Assembly: GCA_945872325.1 (NCBI GenBank)
Contig: CAMBZY010000063.1
Span: 1-10,439 of the forward strand
From: Candidatus Kuenenia stuttgartensis
GTDB taxonomy: Bacteria > Planctomycetota > Planctomycetia > Isosphaerales > Isosphaeraceae
Direction of reading: 5' to 3'
DNA length: 10,439 bases
Shown here: piece after piece, positions 1 to 7,258 of the stretch
How the letters are laid out: every line of letters starts with the position of its first letter
Numbering within the stretch: position 1 is the stretch's first letter
Translations under genes and position numbers: made by a program
Notes under the pieces: model-generated
Database searches by the model: none
What the model saw: only the letters and a program-made list of their open reading frames with translations
What the model was told of the DNA's origin: nothing

Positions 1-375
1 GCGAACGTTGGGCCAAAGCGGTGTGACGATGATCGCTTCGTCGCCCGGGTCAATGGTGGCCTGAATGGCGATCAGCAAAGCGACTGATCCGCTGGCTGTG
101 ACCACGACACGGTCCATGGGATCAATTTCCAGGCCATGAAGTCGGGAATATTGGTCGGCGATAGCCTTGCGAAGTGCAGGGTATCCAGCATTTGGAGTAT
201 AGAAAGTTTTATGGTGAGCGAGCGCCTCGCGACCGGCCTCGAGGATGAAGTCGGGGGTAGGGCGGGTATCTTCGCCGTAAAAAAGTCTTAACGTATCGGG
301 AACCCGGTCAGCCAGAAGAGCAATTTCGCGAATGCGACTGGCCTCCACAGAGGCTGACCGGCTCAGGTTTGGCAT
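1..375 (-). CDS. PLP-dependent class I/II aminotransferase, N-terminal 125 residues (runs off left edge)
   Basis: This reading frame starts at an ATG (complement of 373-375) and stays open to base 1, so the C-terminal part is outside the window. The product resembles fold-type I PLP enzymes of the aspartate/histidinol-phosphate aminotransferase group. The visible part has the N-terminal substrate segment (FYGEDTRPTPDFI, about residues 32-44), the YTPNAGYPALRKAIA block (about 53-67) that fits the 'Y-P-x-G-x-x-x-L-R-x-A' signature, and the cofactor-phosphate segment TASGSVALLIA (about 87-97) followed by a PGDEAIIVTPLWP strand. The PLP lysine lies beyond the edge, so the substrate cannot be decided; aspartate, histidinol-phosphate or another amino donor are all possible. 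The start lies 13 nt after the stop of the universal stress protein gene, so the two are probably co-transcribed. A GGA is placed 9 nt before the ATG. Confidence 0.85.
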   Translation of the reverse strand, partial: MPNLSRSASVEASRIREIALLADRVPDTLRLFYGEDTRPTPDFILEAGREALAHHKTFYTPNAGYPALRKAIADQYSRLHGLEIDPMDRVVVTASGSVALLIAIQATIDPGDEAIIVTPLWPNVR

Positions 376-388
376 GATTTGAGATCCA

Positions 389-844
389 TCAATCTTTCGA
401 CTTGTCGCGATAAGTCAGGACGGGGCATGGAGCATTTCGGATGATCGATTCTGCCACGGAACCCATCAAAATGTGTGAAAGGCCGGTTCGACCGTGAGTG
501 CTGATCACAATCAAATCAATCGGATTTCGGCTTGCATATTCGAGGACGGATTCCACAGGAGAGCCCCAAAGGGCGGCCTTTTCCACTTTGACTTTTCCTG
601 AATTGAATTTATCTGAGACGTTCTGCAAGGCTTCAAGGCAGGCTTTCTCGCTTTCCTGATAATATTCAGGAGGTTGCGAGGCCACGATCATCGGTTCGGG
701 AGCAATCGCTACAACAGGTTCTGCAAGCACGTGGACTAAATGCAAGGTGGCTCCGAACTGCTCTGCAAGTTCAAAAGCGGACTTGATGGCTGCCTCGGAG
801 TGGTGCGAAAAATCAGAAGGGGCCAAAATATGATTCGGTTTCAT
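389..844 (-). CDS. Universal stress protein, UspA family, single domain
   Basis: The product is 151 residues, the normal length for a single-domain Usp, and is cytoplasmic. It begins KPNHILAPSDFS, with Asp11 at the usual nucleotide-contact position after strand 1. It ends with the ATP-binding loop HGRTGLSHILMGSVAE (residues 117-132), which keeps the G-9x-G-S part of the motif; the first glycine of the longer G-2x-G-9x-G-S consensus is Ser115. By family knowledge this suggests an ATP-binding Usp that may signal or protect under stress; the partner is unknown. I chose the ATG at 844 rather than an in-frame TTG at 862 because a GAGG lies at suitable distance before it and because MKPNHILAP is the usual family start. 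It sits directly after the ilvE terminator and 13 nt before the partial aminotransferase gene. Confidence 0.92.
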   Translation of the reverse strand: MKPNHILAPSDFSHHSEAAIKSAFELAEQFGATLHLVHVLAEPVVAIAPEPMIVASQPPEYYQESEKACLEALQNVSDKFNSGKVKVEKAALWGSPVESVLEYASRNPIDLIVISTHGRTGLSHILMGSVAESIIRNAPCPVLTYRDKSKD

Positions 845-868
845 GGTTGCATACCTCAACAAGAAAAA

Positions 869-914
869 TCAGGCAGAGAAAGGTCCTGACTCCAGTATAA
901 GGTGGAGTCAGGAC
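869..914 (-). terminator. Intrinsic terminator after ilvE
   Basis: A perfect 12-bp inverted repeat (GTCCTGACTCCA at 883-894 and its complement at 903-914) encloses an 8-nt loop. It lies 9 nt beyond the ilvE stop codon on the minus strand and is followed by a pyrimidine-rich stretch, CTTTCTCTGCCTGATTTTTC. The U-rich part is imperfect next to the stem, so termination may be partial. The usp start codon is only about 40 nt further on. The loop contains TATACT on the minus strand, a -10-like hexamer with no good -35 partner. Confidence 0.7.
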
Positions 915-923
915 GGAAGCGAA

Positions 924-1790
924 TCAATAAGCTTCGCCACGGACCATTTTCTGGAATGCTCCGCGAAGCATTTTCGTGGTCGGACCGACTTCGCCGGTGC
1001 CGATCGGACGACCGTCGAGTTTCGTCACGGGAATCACTTCGGCAGCGGTTCCGGTCAGGAAGCATTCGTCGGCGGTCAGGATATCGTGACGTTCCATGGT
1101 GCGTTCCACCACGGCGAGGCCTTTTTCGGTGGCCAGATCAATCACAGCGCCGCGAGTGATCCCGTCGAGGATACCGGCATCGATCGAAGGGGTATGAACC
1201 ACACCTTTTTTCACGATGAAGATATTGTCGCCCGTGCATTCAGCCACGTAGCCTGCATGGTTCAGCATCAGAGCTTCCAGGCAGCCTGCATTGGTCCCCT
1301 CGATCTTTGCCATGATATTATTGAGATAATTCAGGGACTTGATGCGTGGAGAAAGTGCGGCAGGATGGTTACGAATGGTCCCGGCGGTGATGATCGCCAG
1401 GCCGTTTTCATAAAACTCTTCCGGATAGAGGCTGATGGTATCGGTGATGATGATGACCTGCGGATCGGTCGTTTTACGAGGATCCAAGCCGAGGCTGCCT
1501 GCTCCGCGAGTGACGATGGCGCGAATGTAGGCATCGGTAAAGTTGTTGACAGCCAGGGTATCGATGATGGCCTGAGCCACTTCCTGACGAGTCATGGGGA
1601 TGACGAGATGGATCGCCCGGGCCGATTCAAAAAGCCTGTCCACGTGCTCTGTTAATCTGAAGACTTGGCCAGCATAAGAACGGATACCTTCAAAGACCCC
1701 GTCGCCGTAAAGCAGGCCGTGGTCGTAGACCGAAATCTTGGCATCTTCTTTGTTGACAAATTTTCCGGCGATGTAAACCTTCAGGCTCAT
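924..1790 (-). CDS. ilvE: Branched-chain-amino-acid aminotransferase (PLP fold type IV)
   Basis: The product is 288 residues and cytoplasmic. It is expected to carry out the last step of leucine, isoleucine and valine synthesis, and its reverse, with glutamate/2-oxoglutarate as partner. Visible landmarks are the YDHGLLYGDGVFEGIRSY block (22-39, with the phosphate-region Arg37), the Schiff-base lysine in IKSLNYLNNIMAKIEG (Lys151), Glu184 in AECTGDNIFIV (the N1-binding glutamate), and the phosphate loop TGTAAEVIPV (246-255). Length and motifs match the short cyanobacterial/archaeal/Bacillus-like IlvE type. D-amino-acid aminotransferase and aminodeoxychorismate lyase share the fold, but the full motif set favours IlvE. 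The frame extends 34 codons upstream to an ATG at 1892. I chose the ATG at 1790 because a GAGGGAG lies about 10 nt before it and homologous proteins begin at this point. A terminator follows. Confidence 0.93.
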   Translation of the reverse strand: MSLKVYIAGKFVNKEDAKISVYDHGLLYGDGVFEGIRSYAGQVFRLTEHVDRLFESARAIHLVIPMTRQEVAQAIIDTLAVNNFTDAYIRAIVTRGAGSLGLDPRKTTDPQVIIITDTISLYPEEFYENGLAIITAGTIRNHPAALSPRIKSLNYLNNIMAKIEGTNAGCLEALMLNHAGYVAECTGDNIFIVKKGVVHTPSIDAGILDGITRGAVIDLATEKGLAVVERTMERHDILTADECFLTGTAAEVIPVTKLDGRPIGTGEVGPTTKMLRGAFQKMVRGEAY

Positions 1791-1921
1791 GCCCCGGTGT
1801 CTCCCTCGGACAAATGATTTTGCCTTACGGAACCAGGGCTTGGCATATGTATCCGTTGGCGTGACAGGTGTATTCCATTGCAGCAGTTGCAACTGGAAAT
1901 AATTGCTCTGCTATTGAACGG
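1791..1921 (-). promoter_or_regulatory. lolD-ilvE spacer with a 12-bp palindrome
   Basis: This 131-nt spacer lies between the LolD-type gene and ilvE. It holds the perfect palindrome CAGTTGCAACTG at 1884-1895, 94 nt upstream of the ilvE start, which could be an operator. I see no convincing -35/-10 pair and no terminator for the upstream gene, so whether ilvE has its own promoter or is read through from the transporter genes is unresolved. Confidence 0.3.
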
Positions 1922-2674
1922 TCAAGCGGCCAGAACAGGCGTGAATGATTCGACCAAACCTTGGTTCAGCCGAACAATCCGGTCCGCTTGTCGCGCCACG
2001 TTGAGGTCGTGCGTAACCACAATCATAGTCATGCCGCGTTCCCGGTTCAAGTCACGAAGCAGTTTCATGACACTTTCGCCGCTCTCGGCATCGAGATTTC
2101 CAGTCGGTTCGTCGGCCAGAATGATCTGCGGATTGCCTGCCAGAGCACGTGCAATCGCAGTTCTCTGCATCTCTCCACCAGAAAGTTCTGAAGGCTTGTG
2201 CTTCCCACGATGACCGAGGCCAACGCGTTCCAGCCACTCTGCAGCATCGCGTTTGAGCTGTTTTTTCTGAGAGAACCACTGCCAGGGCGAAAGCCTGATG
2301 AGTTGCGGCATCAGCACATTTTCCAAAGCGGTGAGCTCAGGCATGAGATGATATGACTGGAAAACGAATCCAAAAGCTGTGTTGCGCAAGTGATCACGCT
2401 TTTTATCAGGCTGTTGGTCGATCCGCTCACCGTTGAGGTAGATGTGGCCTTCATCGGGGCCGTCCAGAAGTCCAAGCAGGTGCAGCAGGGTGCTTTTGCC
2501 AGAACCACTGGCACCCACAATCGCGACCATCTCGCCCTTTTCGATCGAAAAATCGACCCCATGTAACACGGGCACTTCCAACGATCGGCCTTTGCGATAA
2601 GCCTTTTTTAAGCCGACTGCGTGCAGGTGTGCATTCATGGCATGGTGGCCTTTGGGAATGAATGGAAGAATCAT
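1922..2674 (-). CDS. lolD: LolD-type ABC transporter ATP-binding protein
   Basis: A complete nucleotide-binding domain of 250 residues. It has Walker A GASGSGKST (54-62), the Q-loop glutamine in FVFQSYHL (Gln106), the signature LSGGEMQR (164-171), Walker B IILADEP with catalytic Glu189, the D-loop around GNLD, and the switch His222 in VVTHD. The length and the 'H-L-L-G-L-L-D-x-P-x-x-G' stretch match the LolD/MacB ATPase subfamily, which drives FtsX-like permeases rather than transmembrane import channels. With the preceding LolC/E-type gene it probably powers release of outer-membrane lipoproteins from the inner membrane. The ATG at 2674 has a GGAG 12 nt before it; an internal ATG at 2638 (238 residues, AAAGG upstream) fits family starts equally well. 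It lies 59 nt after the permease gene, so the two are presumably co-transcribed. Confidence 0.88.
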   Translation of the reverse strand: MILPFIPKGHHAMNAHLHAVGLKKAYRKGRSLEVPVLHGVDFSIEKGEMVAIVGASGSGKSTLLHLLGLLDGPDEGHIYLNGERIDQQPDKKRDHLRNTAFGFVFQSYHLMPELTALENVLMPQLIRLSPWQWFSQKKQLKRDAAEWLERVGLGHRGKHKPSELSGGEMQRTAIARALAGNPQIILADEPTGNLDAESGESVMKLLRDLNRERGMTMIVVTHDLNVARQADRIVRLNQGLVESFTPVLAA

Positions 2675-2733
2675 GGTCGTTACAGTCTCCGTGAACTTTT
2701 TGGGAATTTCCAGTGTGAGCAGGGTCTGCTATG

Positions 2734-4137
2734 TCACTCGAAACGTAACGCTTGAACTGGATGGAGTTTCGATGCCCTCTGGGCTGGCCATACACTGGCC
2801 GTGACAGCGATCGCAATCGCTCCCAGGACGATGCCGGCGACTGTCCAAGGTTCCACAAGGGTTGGGATTTCACTGAAGTAATAGATGTCCGGGTTGAACA
2901 CTCTCGTGCCGGTCAGGCTGTTGATCACGTTCTCAATGTCGTTGAGGTAGTGAACTATGAGAAGCCCTTCGATCATCCCCGCTCCACATCCAACAATGCT
3001 CAGTGCAAGGCCATAAGATAGGAAGATGCCGCGAACTCCGCTGGTGGATGCACCAAGCGCTTTGAGGACACCAATATCGCGTGTCTTCTCGACCACGATC
3101 ATCGAGAAAATGGCCAGAATCCCGAACCCAGCCACGGCGATGATCAGGAACAGAAGGACATTCAGAATGAACTGTTCGATTTTCACAGCTTCCAGCAGTG
3201 GACCCTGCTTTTGCTCCCAGGTGGCGACCCGGAAATACATCGGACGGCGGCTGTCGAGGACGCGCTGAAGACGGCCGGCGATCTCGTTGATATTCACACC
3301 AGGCTTGACCTGAATCTGGATCTGATTGACGGCACCAGCGCCCAGCCCATCGCCCAGCATACGCATGTATTGAAGGCGTTCCAGGGGAACATAGACGTGC
3401 ATGGAGTCGTATTCAGACATCCCGCTTTTGAAGTAACCTACGACCGTATAGTCATCATAGGCCGCTTCAGGCTTGCGGCCCGACTTGGGAAAGGCGAGTC
3501 CGATGCGTGAGCCGGGCGGGGCGATGAAATCGTCTGTGGATGAGCCGGGCCGGTGGATGGTGGCCAGGGCGTATCCGACGATGGCACCGCGATCAGGGAC
3601 CTGTTCGCCGGCCTGCTGTTTGAGGATGTCGTGCAGGGGGTCGTCTTTAGGAGTATCTTTCAGGAGGTGGCCGGCAGGGGAGTTCGTCTGCCAGTTTTTA
3701 GGAACTTCGAAGCCGGGTTTGATTGGCTTGCCGGCATCGTCCTGAATAAATTCAGAGAAATCGCCTGTTTTGGCGCGATCTTCAGGACGAATTCCAATGA
3801 CCATGACCTGACGGGTCACGGCTTGTCCATCAGGCAGGTACATCTTGAGAAGGCCGAAGGTTTCCATGGTCGGGGCGGTGGCTTCGACGAGGTCTCCGCA
3901 CTCTTTTTGAATGATCGACTGAACGTCTCGCCAGTCCCAGAATCCGTCGAGGTCGTAGCTCTCCACCACAACGTCTGCCAGAATCCCGTGGAGTCTGTCA
4001 CGCATGGTGTGTGCAAAACCGGCCATGACCGAGTTGACCACGATCATTGTGGCCACCCCAAGCATCACGGAAATTACGCTCGCCAAAGCGATGTAACGGG
4101 TCTTCAGATAGCGCCAGCAGAGTAGATACTTATACAT
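2734..4137 (-). CDS. LolC/LolE-type FtsX-family lipoprotein-releasing permease
   Basis: The 467-residue inner-membrane protein has the family layout: one N-terminal membrane segment (about 17-39), a large extracytoplasmic domain (about 40-320), and three C-terminal membrane segments (about 323-348, 370-396, 431-451). Diagnostic motifs are EKTRDIGVLKALGAS (350-364) after TM2, FNPDIYYFSEIP (414-425) before the last segment, and PAQRASKLHPVQALRFE at the C terminus. The 'Y-Y-x-S-x-I-P' element is typical of LolC/LolE, so lipoprotein release with the LolD-type neighbour is the best guess. Only one permease is present, so it may work as a homodimer as in LolF-type systems. The periplasmic domain holds a polar Pro/Asp/Lys-rich stretch (about 135-205) that makes the protein longer than the usual roughly 400 residues. 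I reject the upstream ATG at 4185 because it falls inside the lysS terminator; the ATG at 4137 has an AGGA 12 nt before it. Confidence 0.85.
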   Translation of the reverse strand: MYKYLLCWRYLKTRYIALASVISVMLGVATMIVVNSVMAGFAHTMRDRLHGILADVVVESYDLDGFWDWRDVQSIIQKECGDLVEATAPTMETFGLLKMYLPDGQAVTRQVMVIGIRPEDRAKTGDFSEFIQDDAGKPIKPGFEVPKNWQTNSPAGHLLKDTPKDDPLHDILKQQAGEQVPDRGAIVGYALATIHRPGSSTDDFIAPPGSRIGLAFPKSGRKPEAAYDDYTVVGYFKSGMSEYDSMHVYVPLERLQYMRMLGDGLGAGAVNQIQIQVKPGVNINEIAGRLQRVLDSRRPMYFRVATWEQKQGPLLEAVKIEQFILNVLLFLIIAVAGFGILAIFSMIVVEKTRDIGVLKALGASTSGVRGIFLSYGLALSIVGCGAGMIEGLLIVHYLNDIENVINSLTGTRVFNPDIYYFSEIPTLVEPWTVAGIVLGAIAIAVTASVWPAQRASKLHPVQALRFE

Positions 4138-4170
4138 GATCGCAAGCCATCCTTGGCAGGGCATATCCTG

Positions 4171-4210
4171 AAAAAAACAGGCCATTCTGGCTTCTCGCCA
4201 GACCGGTCTG
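4171..4210 (-). terminator. Strong intrinsic terminator after lysS
   Basis: On the minus strand a 14-position stem (arms 4197-4210 and 4178-4191, 12 paired including one G-U, two mismatches) encloses a 5-nt loop, GAGAA. It is followed immediately by seven T residues (A7 at 4171-4177 on the plus strand). It begins 20 nt past the lysS stop codon and ends about 33 nt before the permease start. The outer 5' arm also contains the palindrome CAGACCGGTCTG (4199-4210). Confidence 0.82.
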
Positions 4211-4230
4211 ATTCAGGGATGCAAGACTGG

Positions 4231-5790
4231 TTACATTCCTTCGAATTCCGATTTTGGTTCCGGCCTGGTTTCCACTTCGGCAGTTCCCGATGCAGCGACT
4301 CCCTCACTCCTCGGCCGAAGCAGAGGGAAAAGGATCACGTCGCGAATCGATGGTTTATCAAGCAGGACCATGACCATGCGGTCGATACCGATCCCAAGTC
4401 CACCGGCGGGCGGCATGGCGTGCTTGAGGGCTTCAATGAATTCCGTATCCATTTTTGCCATCGAATCTTCCGCCTTTTGGCCAGCAAGCTGGCTGCGGAA
4501 CAAAGATTCCTGAAGGATCGGGTCGTTCAGCTCCGTGTAAGCGTTTGCCAGCTCCATGCCTTGAACGAAGAGCTCGAATCGCTCGGCGACCTTGGGATCA
4601 CTGGTTTTACGCTTCGTCAGTGGGCAAAGTGAGGCAGGGTAATCTGTGACAAAAACCGGGCCTTCCAGAGCGTCCTCGACATACTCTTCGAAAAGGTTGC
4701 TGACAAGCACGTCGTGAGCCACCCCAACTGTGTCAAAACCTTTGGCCTTAGCCTTCGAAACGACAGAGTCTGAATCGTCGATTCCGCAGCCGACATGTTC
4801 AAGGAACAGATCGGAGTAAGTCCGGCGAGACCAAGGTGGTGTGAAGTCAACGGACCGGCCGTTCAGGGGTCTGACAAACTGGCCGTCAACAGCCTGAATG
4901 GCTGAAGTAAAGATGGCCTCTGTCAGATCCATCATCGAGTGATAATCGCCATAAGCCTGGTAGCACTCCATCATGGTAAATTCCGGGTTGTGCTTGGTAC
5001 TGATGCCTTCGTTGCGGAAGACCCGGGCAATTTCAAAGACCCGTTCCATGCCGCCCACCAGGAGCCTCTTCAGATAGAGCTCAGGAGCGATTCGCATGTA
5101 AAGTGTCAGGTCGAGCGTGTTGTGGTGAGTCACAAACGGACGGGCGGCTGCCCCGCCGGCGATGGCTTGCATGGTGGGCGTTTCCACCTCGATAAAGCCT
5201 TGTCCACCAAGTGTGTTACGGACAGCTCCAATGATTTTGGAACGGCTCAGGAATGCCGCCAGACTCTCTTGGTTTGAGAACAGGTCAACGGAGCGGTTGC
5301 GGTATCGTTGCTCCACATCGGTCAGGCCATGCCACTTTTCAGGAGGGGGCAGGATTGACTTCCCAAGAAACTCGATCTGGGTTGCAAAGATGGTCAGTTC
5401 GCCGGTTTTGGTGTATCCAAGGGTACCGTCGATTCCCAGAAGGTCTCCGAGGTCCATTTCCTGAAGCAAGGCCCAGTGGTCGTCGCCTACCTGGCTTTTC
5501 CCACAGAAAATCTGGATTCGGCCGGTCCAGTCCCGAAGGTCAAGGAAAATCGCTTTGCCGGCGGTCCTGCGAAGCATCACACGGCCGGCGATTCTAGCCG
5601 GAGGGCCAGGTGGCTGATGACCTGCTTCGTCTTTTGGAGGAACCTGAGGCTCCAGAGCCCTGACTTCGTGGATCGGCTGGTGGCCATCAAAACGCTGGCC
5701 CCATGGGTCGCGGCCAAGTGCGGAGATACGCTCCAGCTTCACTCGTCGCACTTGTTCTTGATCTTCACCATGGGTGGCCGAGTCGCTCAT
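4231..5790 (-). CDS. lysS: Lysyl-tRNA synthetase, class II
   Basis: The product is 519 residues and cytoplasmic, and charges tRNA-Lys with lysine using ATP. The N-terminal OB-fold anticodon-binding domain is visible at about 66-145 (RIAGRVMLRRTAGKAIFLDL region). The catalytic core follows with class II motif 1 around GFIEVETPTMQ (198-208), motif 2 in FRNEGISTKHNPEFTMMECY (258-277), and motif 3 in GLGIGIDRMVMVL (464-476), then the lysine-specific IRDVILFPLLRP. Length is close to bacterial LysS (about 500). A Glu/Pro-rich tail of roughly 25 residues after the core is unremarkable but not conserved in most homologues. The start is uncertain between ATG 5790, with GGGA 6-7 nt before it, and ATG 5808, which has no clear ribosome-binding site; I prefer 5790. 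The gene has its own promoter upstream and a strong terminator downstream. Confidence 0.96.
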   Translation of the reverse strand: MSDSATHGEDQEQVRRVKLERISALGRDPWGQRFDGHQPIHEVRALEPQVPPKDEAGHQPPGPPARIAGRVMLRRTAGKAIFLDLRDWTGRIQIFCGKSQVGDDHWALLQEMDLGDLLGIDGTLGYTKTGELTIFATQIEFLGKSILPPPEKWHGLTDVEQRYRNRSVDLFSNQESLAAFLSRSKIIGAVRNTLGGQGFIEVETPTMQAIAGGAAARPFVTHHNTLDLTLYMRIAPELYLKRLLVGGMERVFEIARVFRNEGISTKHNPEFTMMECYQAYGDYHSMMDLTEAIFTSAIQAVDGQFVRPLNGRSVDFTPPWSRRTYSDLFLEHVGCGIDDSDSVVSKAKAKGFDTVGVAHDVLVSNLFEEYVEDALEGPVFVTDYPASLCPLTKRKTSDPKVAERFELFVQGMELANAYTELNDPILQESLFRSQLAGQKAEDSMAKMDTEFIEALKHAMPPAGGLGIGIDRMVMVLLDKPSIRDVILFPLLRPRSEGVAASGTAEVETRPEPKSEFEGM

Positions 5791-5877
5791 TGTGGTCCCG
5801 TATTTCATCCAGTTCGGAAGTTCTTACAGTCGGTTGAAAATCATAAAACGGATCATCGTATGATTCTCAGAGACCCG

Positions 5878-5905
5878 ATTCTAAGTTATCTAATGGTTTG
5901 GTCAA
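5878..5905 (-). promoter_or_regulatory. Probable sigma-70-type promoter of lysS
   Basis: On the minus strand TTGACC (complement of 5900-5905) is separated by 16 nt from TAGAAT (complement of 5878-5883); each hexamer matches the consensus at five of six positions. Transcription would begin near 5871, giving a leader of about 80 nt to the start at 5790. An AATCAT/ATGATT inverted repeat (5839-5844 and 5860-5865) lies in that leader. Confidence 0.6.
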
Positions 5906-6043
5906 CCGCACTTCTGGCTTTTTGAAGGAAAAGTTTCGCAAATCAGACGGTGTTTGGATTCATCTCCCTCAATCTCAAAACCCATTCAAAATCGAGGCAT
6001 CATCGGATGACGGCCCGATTTCTTAGCGTTCTTCGTCGGATCG

Positions 6044-6091
6044 AAAAAAAACACGATGAAACGAAGGCAATCTTTTTAAGGACGGCCTTCG
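6044..6091 (-). terminator. Possible terminator of the PEP-CTERM gene
   Basis: The 7-bp arms CGAAGGC (6062-6068) and GCCTTCG (6085-6091) flank a 16-nt loop. On the minus strand they are followed, after a further 10 nt, by eight T residues (A8 at 6044-6051). The large loop and the distance of the T tract from the stem make this weak. It is the only terminator-like element downstream of the gene, about 120 nt past its stop. Confidence 0.35.
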
Positions 6092-6211
6092 ATTCACATC
6101 GCATTGAATAACCCACCACATTCACTGATAATTTTGACCTGTCTGCGAGATCCGGTCGTTCACGCAGGTTTGCTTAAGGACTTAACCCATAAGCATAATC
6201 GGACCACTATG

Positions 6212-7258
6212 TTACGCAGCAGGATGAATGTTCAGGAGCATCTTGCGGCGAAACCGCAGACCTCCGGCAGTCACCAGGCCGAGGCCCATCATGACATAGC
6301 TTGATGGTTCAGGCACAACAGTCACATTGACTGTGGTTGTACCTGCGATTGAGAATGTGTAAGTCCCAGCTGCGATGGATGGTGTGGCGAACGAGATGCC
6401 GTTGATTGTGCTTGAAATTCCGGCTGTATTATCGTTCCGTGTGCCTTGGCCGATGATCGGATAGGCCAGTTGGCGATTATAGGACGGTTGATTCGAGAAG
6501 ACAGACTGGCTCAGACTGTCTTTGATATCAAGGCTGAAGCCGAGTGTGGCGTCGGCAACTTGGTTACTGACATCTGAGAATGCAACAAGACGGTCAATCA
6601 GGTTGAACGACAGGGAAACGATATCTGTGTTGTTCAAAGTGAACGAGCCACTGATGGTCCAGTTCGATGTGGATGTTCCAATCGAGCCGGGAGGCAAGTT
6701 TCCAAGCCCTTCAGCGGCTGAGTCGATCGAAACATTGCCACCGGCAAACCCTGGGGTGAACAGGTAGCGTGGTTCGAGGTTGCTGGGCGTTCCAGCGCTA
6801 GGGATGCGTGTGATCACATCCGCACGGGTGAACACATTGGTCGCCGATAATTCGCCAATCCCTGGAAGGGATGGGCTTGTTGCGTTTTGAGGCCCGGCAG
6901 TGGTGGAGTTGGCTTGAACCAGAACTGTGGTGTCGCCAACACCATAAGGGGCTGCACCACTGAGATTCTCAGCAGGGGCAACCATGTTTCCCGCAAACGA
7001 CTGGAGTGCATCAAGAATCGGCGTGTTGTTCGATACGCCTGGATAGCCTTGCAAGGTCGCCGCTGTTGATGTGCGAATGCTGAATGCATTGCCTGTCAAA
7101 TTGCTGGGCGTGCTGCTGCCCAGTGTCATGTCATAAACCTTCTGCTGGGCAAAGGCATAGACCGTTCCTGCCTCTGCTCTGTGAGCTGACGACCCACCAG
7201 CTACAAACGCCATTCCAAGAATGGCCAGTTTTCGAGCCCTAATCAAAATGTGGTTCAT
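6212..7258 (-). CDS. Secreted PEP-CTERM sorting-domain protein of unknown function
   Basis: This 348-residue protein has an export signal at the N terminus (basic RARK at 7-10, hydrophobic LAILGMAFVAGG at 11-22, likely cleavage after AEA or SSA near 24-30). The C terminus has a PEP-CTERM tail: VPEPSS (315-320), a short hydrophobic segment (about 321-334) and the basic cluster RFRRK (335-339). By family knowledge such tails are recognised by an exosortase at the inner membrane, leading to release or surface display. The mature part is rich in Ser, Thr, Asn and Gly and looks all-beta. A TRADVITRIP stretch (144-153), DSAAEG (179-184) and SNWTISGSFTL (198-208) recall, from memory only, a recurring PEP-CTERM protein type. 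Nine more residues (MLLNIHPAA) follow the basic cluster, which is unusual. AAAGAGA lies about 9 nt before the ATG. No exosortase is in view. Confidence 0.85.
   Translation of the reverse strand: MNHILIRARKLAILGMAFVAGGSSAHRAEAGTVYAFAQQKVYDMTLGSSTPSNLTGNAFSIRTSTAATLQGYPGVSNNTPILDALQSFAGNMVAPAENLSGAAPYGVGDTTVLVQANSTTAGPQNATSPSLPGIGELSATNVFTRADVITRIPSAGTPSNLEPRYLFTPGFAGGNVSIDSAAEGLGNLPPGSIGTSTSNWTISGSFTLNNTDIVSLSFNLIDRLVAFSDVSNQVADATLGFSLDIKDSLSQSVFSNQPSYNRQLAYPIIGQGTRNDNTAGISSTINGISFATPSIAAGTYTFSIAGTTTVNVTVVPEPSSYVMMGLGLVTAGGLRFRRKMLLNIHPAA

Larger units (their letters stand above)
5809..6211. other. Intergenic region between the PEP-CTERM gene and lysS
   Basis: About 400 nt without a credible gene. 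It holds the lysS promoter at its left end and a possible terminator for the PEP-CTERM gene (6044-6091). The rest shows no RNA gene, repeat family or supported reading frame. A 66-codon plus-strand frame that starts at 6104 runs into the PEP-CTERM gene and looks fortuitous. Confidence 0.6.

Noticed and set aside
843..1655. 270-codon plus-strand open frame opposite ilvE
   Set aside because: It lies fully antisense to a well-supported enzyme gene, its product has no family resemblance, and the frame is open because of codon bias in ilvE.
3553..4125. 190-codon plus-strand open frame opposite the permease gene
   Set aside because: It is antisense to a clear LolC/E-type permease, and the product has no recognisable motif.
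4138..4185. Longer N terminus for the permease (ATG at 4185)
   Set aside because: The extra codons overlap the stem and T7 tract of the lysS terminator, and family members start at MYKYLLCWRY-like sequences.
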